Assembly (NCBI GenBank): GCA_963732365.1
Contig: CAVSZC010000001.1
Location: 62,001-126,000 of the forward strand
Length of the DNA stretch: 64,000 bases
Source: SR-FBR-E99 sp963732365
Lineage (GTDB): Bacteria > Bacteroidota > Bacteroidia > Bacteroidales > VadinHA17
Reading direction: 5' to 3'
The notes beneath the pieces were generated by a model that had not been told where the DNA came from, did no database searches, and saw only the letters and a program-made list of their open reading frames with translations. Position 1 is the first letter of the stretch. Each line of letters starts with the position of its first letter. Shown one piece after another: positions 34,283 to 41,691 of the stretch. The translations under genes were made by a program, and so were the position numbers.

Positions 34283-35323
34283 GTGCCTGACTTCGGTAAA
34301 TATACAAAAGAATTAAAGAAACTGATTGAGGAGGCAGATCATATTCTTCTGATATGCCATATCAATCCGGATGGTGATGCCGCCGGTGCCATGCTTGCGC
34401 TGCGCTGCTGGATCAAATCTCAGGGTAAGATACCTGATATGATCTCGCCGAATGCATTGCAGAAGTTTCTGCTATGGATGAGTGATGTTGACAAAATCAT
34501 TGATTTTCATCATAATGCAGAGAACGGAGCGAGGATTATCAATGAAGCAGACCTGATAATAATGGTAGACTTCAACAGCTCGCAGAGGATGGGCAAGGCG
34601 GAACACCTTGTCCTGGCATCCAAGGCCAGAAAGGTGATGATCGATCATCATCCTGATCCTGATAAGCTTGCTGACCTGGTGATTTCGGACGTGAGCCGTA
34701 GTTCAACGTCAGAGCTGGTCTATTTCCTTGTCAACGGGATGGAAGGGTCTGAATTCAATGACATTGATTTTCTGACGGCAGTTTATGTTGGTATTGTCAC
34801 CGATACGGGAAACTTCGAACACGGCTACTATAGCGGTGATACAATGCGCACTGTCGGACACCTGCTTGACCGCGGTGTAAACAAGGAACGCGTTTTCAAT
34901 CATATCTTCAGTAATTTCTCCGCTGACCGCATGCGCCTCAAGGGCTTTGCTCTTCACTCACGCATGGTGGTGCACCCTGACCTGCATACTGCATATGTCT
35001 GGCTGACAAAGACCGATCTGGAAGAGTTTAACCATGTTAAGGGAGACACCGAGGGATTTGCCAATATGCTTCTTGCCATTAACGGAGTGGTCCTTTCAGT
35101 TCTGTTCGTTGAGCGCACAGGTTTCGTGAAGATGTCTCTCAGATCAAAGGGGAGTTTCAACGCCAATGAACTGTCACGCAAATGCTTCAACGGAGGAGGC
35201 CACCGTAATGCGGCAGGTGGTGAGATGAAGGGATCAATTAAGGAGGTTGTGCAGCACTTTGAAAACGTCCTTCCGTCATTCAGGAAGAAACTTGATGATG
35301 CAGCTACTGAAATAGTCAGATGA
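34283..35323 (+). CDS. nrnA: DHH/DHHA1 phosphoesterase (NrnA-type oligoribonuclease/pAp phosphatase)
   Basis: Degrades short RNA oligonucleotides (and cyclic-dinucleotide products such as pApA) and/or pAp. The metal-binding motifs appear in order: HINPDGDAAG, VDFNSSQRMG, DHHPDP, GIVTDTGNF, and the DHHA1 loop FNGGGHRNAAGGE. The start is GTG, giving 346 residues. It overlaps the first FKBP lipoprotein gene by ATGA. Which of the NrnA-family substrates is preferred cannot be read from sequence. Confidence 0.92.
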   Translation: MPDFGKYTKELKKLIEEADHILLICHINPDGDAAGAMLALRCWIKSQGKIPDMISPNALQKFLLWMSDVDKIIDFHHNAENGARIINEADLIIMVDFNSSQRMGKAEHLVLASKARKVMIDHHPDPDKLADLVISDVSRSSTSELVYFLVNGMEGSEFNDIDFLTAVYVGIVTDTGNFEHGYYSGDTMRTVGHLLDRGVNKERVFNHIFSNFSADRMRLKGFALHSRMVVHPDLHTAYVWLTKTDLEEFNHVKGDTEGFANMLLAINGVVLSVLFVERTGFVKMSLRSKGSFNANELSRKCFNGGGHRNAAGGEMKGSIKEVVQHFENVLPSFRKKLDDAATEIVR

Positions 35324-35820
35324 GGTACTTTCTCCTGATAGTGATGCTTGCCTCCGTAACTGGTTGCCAGAATAATCCGGGCAACCGGAGCTCTTCGGTA
35401 TCGTCATCGGAGGAGCGGATGATTGAGCTGAACAAATCTATTATTACAAGTGACCGGCAACTGATAACTGGTTATATCAGCAAGAGTGATCTCCCATACT
35501 CTGAGACGCCGACAGGGCTATGGTATACTGTTCTCGAGAAGGGGGGAGGGGCAAGGGTCAAAACAGGCAATAACGTCACATTTGATTTTGAATGCAACCT
35601 GCTTGACGGAGATACCTTATACAGCGGCACACAGACTATCAGGGTAGGATATGAGGGAACAGAAAGCGGAGTGACAGAAGGTCTCCAGATGATGAGCCAG
35701 GGAAGCGATTATATCTTTATTATTCCGCCATACCTTGCATACGGTCATACGGGAGACGGACACAGGATACCAGGCAGGGCGATACTCTTATACAGGATCA
35801 GAATCAAAGAGATAGTCTGA
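35320..35820 (+). CDS. FKBP-type peptidyl-prolyl isomerase lipoprotein, first of two
   Basis: Exported lipoprotein (lipobox VTGC, Cys16) with a C-terminal FKBP domain: GLWYTVLEKGGGARVKTG, then VTEGLQMMSQGSDYIFIIPPYLAYG. Prolyl isomerases of this type help fold envelope proteins. GldI, an FKBP lipoprotein needed for gliding and type IX secretion in flavobacteria, has a similar build; I see no other gld gene here, so I do not apply the name. Active-site aromatic residues are partly missing (FDFECN in place of the usual VHYTG), so catalysis may be weak. It overlaps the DHH gene by ATGA. Confidence 0.87.
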   Translation: MRYFLLIVMLASVTGCQNNPGNRSSSVSSSEERMIELNKSIITSDRQLITGYISKSDLPYSETPTGLWYTVLEKGGGARVKTGNNVTFDFECNLLDGDTLYSGTQTIRVGYEGTESGVTEGLQMMSQGSDYIFIIPPYLAYGHTGDGHRIPGRAILLYRIRIKEIV

Positions 35821-35866
35821 TTTTGGAACGATATTTGAGGGGAAACAGGTTTATGACAAAGACCAG

Positions 35867-36379
35867 ATGAAGAAAAAGATAATTTCAGCAGCATTGGCGG
35901 CAATTCTGATTTCAACAATCTCATGCAGCAATTCCGAAAAGAAATATGAGGAGGAGGAAAAGAGCCTTATTGCAGATTATATAGCACGAAACAGTATTAC
36001 TGTCGCTCCCGATGCCAGCGGCTTGTATTATATTGAACTCATCCCGGGCACAGGTGAGAATATTGAAATAGGTGACTCTCTTGGTGTCTATTACACCGGA
36101 TGGTTTCTTGACGGAACCGAATTCAACGATAATACTGAGGAGACAACCCCTTTCAGATTCAGGCTTAATTCTTACGGTCTTATAGAAGGCTGGACCATAG
36201 GTCTTCCCAAGATGAAGCTGGGCACCAAGGCGCAGCTTCTCATACCTTCAAAACTCGCCTATGGCTCTGTCGGATATGGGTATTATGACTACTATGGCCG
36301 CTATATCTCGGTCATTCCGGGTTATTCACCGCTGCTGTTTGAGATACAGGTGGTTGAGCTTGTCAAAGCCAAAAAATAA
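35867..36379 (+). CDS. FKBP-type peptidyl-prolyl isomerase lipoprotein, second of two
   Basis: Lipoprotein with lipobox ISTISC (Cys20). The FKBP domain is closer to consensus than its neighbour: GVYYTGWFLDGTEFNDN, EGWTIGLPKMKLGTKAQLLIPSKLAYGS and FEIQVVELVKAKK at the end. It follows the first FKBP gene by 46 bases and is followed by a terminator hairpin, closing the operon. Confidence 0.92.
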   Translation: MKKKIISAALAAILISTISCSNSEKKYEEEEKSLIADYIARNSITVAPDASGLYYIELIPGTGENIEIGDSLGVYYTGWFLDGTEFNDNTEETTPFRFRLNSYGLIEGWTIGLPKMKLGTKAQLLIPSKLAYGSVGYGYYDYYGRYISVIPGYSPLLFEIQVVELVKAKK

Positions 36380-36381
36380 AA

Positions 36382-36570
36382 ATAAGAGGGTGTTTCAAAA
36401 GGCACCCTCTCTTATCCGGTCTGCCCCCGCGAATTGCCAGTTTCTCAATGCTGCGAAGAAGCATTGTCACGGAGTGACAAAATGTGAATAATCCCAAGGA
36501 ACGGAGGCAAAGAGCAGTAATTGAGCCCCGCAGGGGTGAAATATTCAGGGTTAGATACAGCCTCTTTGTT
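36382..36570. repeat. Second structured intergenic element
   Basis: This gap between convergent genes has the same plan as 5550-5855. The left end reads AATAAGAGGGTGTTTCAAAA. The right end on the opposite strand reads AACAAAGAGGCTGTATCTAA. Perfect small hairpins lie between: AATGCT/AGCATT around GCGAAGA (36447-36465), TTGTCAC-GGA-GTGACAA (36464-36480) and CCCC-GCA-GGGG (36526-36536). No gene is visible inside. Confidence 0.5.
36385..36413 (+). terminator. Terminator after the FKBP operon
   Basis: AGAGGGTG (36385-36392) pairs perfectly with CACCCTCT (36403-36410) across TTTCAAAAGG and is followed by CTTAT. The T-run is weak. The hairpin sequence is closely related to the ones at 5550 and 5828. 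Confidence 0.5.
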
Positions 36571-39500
36571 CTATTTTCCTATAATCTGATCTAACGGTAT
36601 ATCAACTTTGTTCAGGACTGCCTGGTATTCTTTCCATGGTCCGTTGAGAAATCCGTCAATGAGAGTATTTGCCTCGGCAAGGGCATCTTCCGCTACTTTC
36701 ACACTCTTCTGTTCCGATTGAGATAATGCTCCTGAAGCCATCACCAGTGTACGGTAACCGTTTACCCTTGAAAGGACCCCGTCAGGCCTTTTGTTGAGAA
36801 GCTCCTCCAGCTTTGTAAGTTCATCTTTAACAGTCTTTTGAGTGGTTGAAACGAGCTCTGCGAAGCGGGGTAGTTTTTCTATCAGATCATCACCCTTCGC
36901 AACTGTCTCCCTGCATTCCCTGATCTTTTTCAGCTTAACATTCAGGTCATTTATTCCCGGCACAAATGCCTCCGCCCTCGCTGTGTTTTCTGCAATGGCC
37001 TTAAAGTCCTGGTCCGCAATCCTCGGGTCCGGCTTTACATCGACAATTGTTGTTGCTGTGTCATCACCTTTTTTAAGAGAGACATTATATGTTCCGGGTA
37101 TTATCATTCCTCCAAAGCCCCTGGAAAACCTTCCCCTCTGGTCATCTGACTGTTCTGTCAGCGTGGCCTGTGGCAGCGGATTCCGGTCAAGGCGCCATGT
37201 GAACCGGTTAAAGCCTTTTACAGCTTCGATATCCATTGTCCTGGCCGTTTTTCCTTCATTATCCCTGATCTCAACAGAAACCTTTCCGGGTTCACCGGAT
37301 GCAAAGAATGAGATCATGGCTCCCTGCTGGCGGTTTTCTCCCCTGTACATCGCATCTCCGTAGAAATAGTAACCGGGAAGATTTTTGGTGTATGCCATAT
37401 AAGCCACTGGTGCATCAAAGGCTGCCATCTTACTGTTCAGGAGACCATCTCCTTCTTGTGCCAGTGCACGCAGCGGACGGATGTCGTCAAGGACCCAGAC
37501 CGCCCTGCCGAAGGTGCCGATGACAAGGTCATGCTCACGCGGGTGTATGACCATGTCATATGTCGATACGGTCGGATAACCGCTCGTCCACTTATTCCAT
37601 GATTCTCCTCCGTTAAATGAAACATAGAGGCCATATTCCGTTCCGGCGAACATAAGTTTCGGCTCAACGGGATCCTGAACAAAACAGAGGAGATAACCCC
37701 ATACATCGGTGTCATCAATGATCCTTTTCCAGTTCTTGCCAAAGTCTTTTGTGTGATACAGATAAGCAGAGTTGTCACCCTGGCGGTAGTCATTCACCAC
37801 CGCAAAGGCTTCTCCGGCGCTGAAGGCTGAGGCTGTTACCTGCGGCACCCATGCATTGCGGGGCATGCCCTTGATGTTTTTTGCCATGTTGTTCCATGTC
37901 ATTCCGCCGTCTTCTGTCAGCTGTATCATTCCATCGTCAGTGCCTGCCCAGATGAGGTCCCTGGTCACAGGGCTGGGTGCGATTGTAATGATGGTGCAGT
38001 GATTCTCCGCACCGGTGGCATCCCTTGTAATACCACCGCTCTCCTGCTGTTTCTGCTTCTCACTGTCATTTGTAGTCAGGTCAGAAGAGATCTTAACCCA
38101 GGTGTCGCCCCTGTCTTTGCTTTTATGTACGAACTGGCTGCCGAAATAGATTGTGTTACTGTCAAAGGGGTCCTGTGCCAGCGCTGAGTTCCAGTTGAAT
38201 CTGAGCTTCTCATCACCTTCCGGGGCCGGTTTTATGTTCTTTGTCATGCCTGTCAGAAGGTCAATCCTCCTTATCGCTCCTCCCTGTGACTGAGCGTAGC
38301 AGTATCGGGCGTCTCCCGGCACAGGCAGGGCGTCAAAGCCGTCACCCCCGATAAGGAAGTCAAACATCTCGTTGATTATCGGTCCGTTATACCACGTATA
38401 GGCTGGCCCGCACCATGAGCCGTTGTCCTGCAGACCCCCATAGATATTGTAAGGAAGTTCGTTGTCAACACTGACATGGTAGAATTGCCCCAGGGGCAGA
38501 TTCTCGATATGACGCCATGTATCGCCCTTGTCATAACTGATCGCCATGCCTCCGTCATTACCGTCAAGCATACGGTCAGGGTTGGCCGGATCAATCCACC
38601 ACGCATGATGATCGAGATGCACTGAGCCAGCTATGCTCCTGTCAAAGTTCAGTGCGCCGTCTTCACTGACATTGATCCCTGAGAAGAGGGTATAGACCCT
38701 GTTTTCATTCTCCGGATCAACATATATCTCTGAATAATAGAACGGCCTGTTTCCGATATTCTTCTCACCTCTCTTCTCCCATTTGATGCCTCCGTCAACT
38801 GACCTGTAGATGGCAGACGATGGTTTTGACTCGACATAAGCATATACATAAGAAGGATTTGAGGCTGCGATAGCAAGTCCTATCCTTCCCATCTCTGCAG
38901 GCAATCCTTCAGTTACCTGTGTGAATGTATCTCCGCCGTCACGCGTAAGCCAGAGGCCTGAACCTTCATGTGTAGAGTCGAAGAACCAGGGCCAGCGGCG
39001 GTGATCCCACATGGCGACGAATATTTTCCCGGGATTGGTGGGGTCCATTACCATGTCAGCCACACCCGATGTTTCATTGGTAAAGAGTAGCCTGGTCCAG
39101 TTGATGCCACCGTCGGTAGTGCGAAAGAGGCCCCGTTCCCTGTGAGGTGCCCATGGGTTGCCGATTGCGCCGGCATAGACGATGTCAGGGTTGACAGGAT
39201 CAACAATGATCCGGTGGATATAGCGCGTCAGCTCAAGACCCATGCATTTCCATGTCAGGCCGCCGTCAGTGCTCTTGTAAATGCCGTAACCGCCGGTGAC
39301 GCTGTTGCGCGGGTTGCCTTCACCCGTTCCTGCCCAGACAATATCGGGCCTCCTCGGATCAACAGCGAGAGCGCCGATGGAGGCTACGGCCTCATTGTCA
39401 AAGAGAGGGGTGAAGGTTGTGCCTGCGTTGACACTCTTCCACAGACCGCCGGAGGCTGTTCCGATGTAGAAAATATTTTCATTTCTCGGGTCTGTGGCAA

Positions 39501-39642
39501 ACGCGGTGACCCTGCCGCTCATCCCTCCCGGTCCTATATTTCTCGGTTTGATGGCGCTGAAGAGGCTCATGTCCACCTTCTGCCCGGACATCACGACTGC
39601 AATATATATCATTACAGTACATAACAGTGTTCTTCTTATCAT
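36571..39642 (-). CDS. Exported BNR/sortilin-like beta-propeller protein
   Basis: About 1023 residues. The ATG at 39642 gives a clean signal peptide (MIRR, then a hydrophobic run to VVMSG); an in-frame ATG at 39675 would add 11 residues. Many BNR/Asp-box repeats follow (STDGGLTW, TTDGGINW, TRDGGDTF, SVDGGIKW, TEDGGMTW, SFNGGESW), spaced as in VPS10/sortilin-like or xyloglucanase-like propellers, probably two stacked propellers up to about residue 730. The C-terminal 300 residues hold a beta domain and a helical, Lys/Glu-rich tail. NCBI-style annotation often says glycosyl hydrolase, but I see no catalytic evidence. The closest neighbour upstream is the RsmI-like methylase on the same strand, 83 bases away. 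Confidence 0.85.
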   Translation of the reverse strand: MIRRTLLCTVMIYIAVVMSGQKVDMSLFSAIKPRNIGPGGMSGRVTAFATDPRNENIFYIGTASGGLWKSVNAGTTFTPLFDNEAVASIGALAVDPRRPDIVWAGTGEGNPRNSVTGGYGIYKSTDGGLTWKCMGLELTRYIHRIIVDPVNPDIVYAGAIGNPWAPHRERGLFRTTDGGINWTRLLFTNETSGVADMVMDPTNPGKIFVAMWDHRRWPWFFDSTHEGSGLWLTRDGGDTFTQVTEGLPAEMGRIGLAIAASNPSYVYAYVESKPSSAIYRSVDGGIKWEKRGEKNIGNRPFYYSEIYVDPENENRVYTLFSGINVSEDGALNFDRSIAGSVHLDHHAWWIDPANPDRMLDGNDGGMAISYDKGDTWRHIENLPLGQFYHVSVDNELPYNIYGGLQDNGSWCGPAYTWYNGPIINEMFDFLIGGDGFDALPVPGDARYCYAQSQGGAIRRIDLLTGMTKNIKPAPEGDEKLRFNWNSALAQDPFDSNTIYFGSQFVHKSKDRGDTWVKISSDLTTNDSEKQKQQESGGITRDATGAENHCTIITIAPSPVTRDLIWAGTDDGMIQLTEDGGMTWNNMAKNIKGMPRNAWVPQVTASAFSAGEAFAVVNDYRQGDNSAYLYHTKDFGKNWKRIIDDTDVWGYLLCFVQDPVEPKLMFAGTEYGLYVSFNGGESWNKWTSGYPTVSTYDMVIHPREHDLVIGTFGRAVWVLDDIRPLRALAQEGDGLLNSKMAAFDAPVAYMAYTKNLPGYYFYGDAMYRGENRQQGAMISFFASGEPGKVSVEIRDNEGKTARTMDIEAVKGFNRFTWRLDRNPLPQATLTEQSDDQRGRFSRGFGGMIIPGTYNVSLKKGDDTATTIVDVKPDPRIADQDFKAIAENTARAEAFVPGINDLNVKLKKIRECRETVAKGDDLIEKLPRFAELVSTTQKTVKDELTKLEELLNKRPDGVLSRVNGYRTLVMASGALSQSEQKSVKVAEDALAEANTLIDGFLNGPWKEYQAVLNKVDIPLDQIIGK

Positions 39643-39725
39643 TTCAGCAAGTTTAGACGGATACAATTTATACAATAAAGATTTTACTGAGAAACTGGGT
39701 AACCTGTTTTACAATATAAACGGTC

Positions 39726-40427
39726 TCATGCCAGAAGAAGGAAAACCACAGGTTTTTTGTCAATATCAGGTCTCTCCCTGAGCCATTCCGCAACACTTCT
39801 GGTAATAATGCTCTCCGTTGACATCGTAATGTCAGCGGCGATACACAATCTGGTTGACGGATGGCATACCTTCAGAATATCATCAAGCATCCTGTCATTC
39901 CGGAAGGGGGTCTCCATGAAAATTTGTGTCTGACCGGTAGCTGATCTCCTTTCAAGGTCAGCTATGGCTTTTCTTCTGGCCTGAGGATCGACGGGGAGGT
40001 AACCGTTGAATGAAAATGACTGTCCGTTCATTCCCGAGGCGACCAGTGCAAGCATTATAGAAGAGGGCCCGGTAAGAGGAACTACTTTGATTGCTCTGCG
40101 GTGCGCCTCCTCAACAACCATATTGCCCGGGTCTGCCAGGCCGGGCATGCCGGCTTCGCTCATCACACCGGCATCCATCCCTTCTGATACCCTTGAAAAC
40201 AACTCGTTAAGTGCGGCAGGGTCTGAATGCTTGCCAATAGGTATGAACAGAGTGTCATCAACAGGAAACTCCCTGTCTATGCTTCTCAGGTATCGGCGGG
40301 CACTCCTGACATCCTCCACGGCAAAAACCCTGAGAGAAGCGGTGATCTCACGGATCACCGGCGGTATTGTCATCATGTGGTTGGAGTTACCGATGGTAAC
40401 AGGCACCATGAATATCTTTCCCTTCAT
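39726..40427 (-). CDS. SAM-dependent methyltransferase of the RsmI/tetrapyrrole methylase fold
   Basis: A 233-residue member of COG0313. SEAGMPGLADPG (near 91-102) and PLTGPSSIMLALVASG (near 117-132) are the family's SAM- and substrate-binding motifs. RsmI 2'-O-methylates C1402 of 16S rRNA, but it is longer (about 280) and begins with a GTLYVVATPIGN-like stretch. This protein belongs to a shorter Bacteroidota branch, starting MVPVTIGN, whose substrate is not known to me. TATCTTTA near 40450 on the minus strand is a one-mismatch promoter candidate. Confidence 0.87.
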   Translation of the reverse strand: MKGKIFMVPVTIGNSNHMMTIPPVIREITASLRVFAVEDVRSARRYLRSIDREFPVDDTLFIPIGKHSDPAALNELFSRVSEGMDAGVMSEAGMPGLADPGNMVVEEAHRRAIKVVPLTGPSSIMLALVASGMNGQSFSFNGYLPVDPQARRKAIADLERRSATGQTQIFMETPFRNDRMLDDILKVCHPSTRLCIAADITMSTESIITRSVAEWLRERPDIDKKPVVFLLLA

Positions 40428-40515
40428 ATTCTGATCAAATGCAGAGTAAAGATATACAAAACGGAATGGTTGCCCTAAAGTGATCTTTGTTATTGTTCTT
40501 CTCTCAATTTCAGGC

Positions 40516-40523
40516 TATGTTTG
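40516..40523 (+). promoter_or_regulatory. Promoter of the metallo-hydrolase gene, -7 box TATGTTTG
   Basis: TATGTTTG ends 18 bases before the GTG start at 40542. Confidence 0.55.
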
Positions 40524-40541
40524 CAGTGTAAATAAGAATCT

Positions 40542-41309
40542 GTGAAGATCACCTTTCTCGGAACCGGGACATCACAGGGGGTGCCTGTAATAGCTTGTGA
40601 ATGTGCCACCTGTCTTTCTGATGACTGCCATGACAAAAGGCTCAGGGCTTCACTTCTGGTTGAGACTGCCTCGAACACCATTGTTATCGATGCCGGACCT
40701 GATTTCAGGCAGCAGATGCTGAGTGCAGGAGTTAAAAAGCTGGACGCCATTCTTCTTACACACGAACATAAGGATCATATTGCCGGAATGGACGATCTCA
40801 GGGCTTTCAATTACAAAAGCCAGTCTGCCATTGACATCTATGCCGAAGAGAGGGTCCAGAATGCCGTAAGGAAAGAGTATGAGTACGTCTTTGCAGAGAA
40901 CAGGTACCCCGGTGTTCCTAAAATGGAGCTTCATACTATTGCCGGTTACAATATTGACCTGAACGGGGACGAGATAATACCGCTCCGGATCTTTCATTAC
41001 AGACTCCCTATACTGGGCTTCAGGATAGGTGAGATGGCGTATATTACTGATGCCAATTACATACCTGAGGAGACAAGGGAGAAGATAATAGGCGTGAAAT
41101 ACCTGGTAATAAATGCTTTGCGCAAGGAGAAGCATATCTCGCACTTCAGTCTCGGAGAAGCACTGGCCCTGATAGAGCAGGTCTCACCAAGGAAGGCATA
41201 TATTACACATATAGGACATCAGATGGGCAGGCATGCAGATGTGAACAGGGACCTGCCTGTGAATGTAACCCTTGCCTGGGATGGACTGGAAGTCAATTGT
41301 GTAGAATAA
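40542..41309 (+). CDS. MBL-fold metallo-hydrolase (PhnP-like phosphodiesterase)
   Basis: A 255-residue metallo-beta-lactamase-fold enzyme with a GTG start. It opens KITFLGTGTSQGVPVIACEC, has the metal motif LTHEHKDHIAGMDDLRAF (H-x-H-x-D-H) near residue 67, and a later ITDANYIPEE and ITHIGHQMGRH. The N-terminal CECATC cysteine pair resembles PhnP, which holds an extra zinc and hydrolyses cyclic phosphodiesters. There is no phosphonate gene nearby, so the substrate is open. Its stop is one base from the stop of the convergent small lipoprotein. Confidence 0.88.
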   Translation: MKITFLGTGTSQGVPVIACECATCLSDDCHDKRLRASLLVETASNTIVIDAGPDFRQQMLSAGVKKLDAILLTHEHKDHIAGMDDLRAFNYKSQSAIDIYAEERVQNAVRKEYEYVFAENRYPGVPKMELHTIAGYNIDLNGDEIIPLRIFHYRLPILGFRIGEMAYITDANYIPEETREKIIGVKYLVINALRKEKHISHFSLGEALALIEQVSPRKAYITHIGHQMGRHADVNRDLPVNVTLAWDGLEVNCVE

Positions 41310-41310
41310 A

Positions 41311-41517
41311 TTACTTCTTTTTGTACTTGTATAGTTTCTTTTGGTACTTGTTGGAAAAGAAGTACTTGTTGCGTCCTAACTGTGAAGTGTCTATATGCGA
41401 GACCTTCTTTTTCTCCTGATAAGGATTTTTCTTAGATGTTGCACACCCAGGCACAAGCAGCAGAGCCGATAGAATAAGAATAATGAAAACGAAGCTTTTA
41501 CAGTAAATTCTTTTCAT
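41311..41517 (-). CDS. Small basic lipoprotein
   Basis: The ATG at 41517 gives a 68-residue protein starting MKRIYCKSF; an upstream ATG at 41535 would spoil the signal peptide. It has a hydrophobic run and lipobox LVPGC near residue 25, then a short tail rich in Lys and Tyr (KYFFSNKYQKKLYKYKKK). Mature length is about 44 residues. I recognise no named function; short Lys-rich lipoproteins of this kind are common in Bacteroidota. It shares no strand with its neighbours. Confidence 0.72.
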   Translation of the reverse strand: MKRIYCKSFVFIILILSALLLVPGCATSKKNPYQEKKKVSHIDTSQLGRNKYFFSNKYQKKLYKYKKK

Positions 41518-41691
41518 TATACCAATCTCAACCATCGTTTAAAAGTAGTAATTAAAACATAAACAAGAAATATTATAGTGCATTATCTGAAAAACAGCCC
41601 ACCATATACGGCAGGGTTTTTGTATTTCAGAGCAATAACTTAAATTGCACTATCGTTAAAACGGAAACGGCATAAACAGTTATTTATTGAC

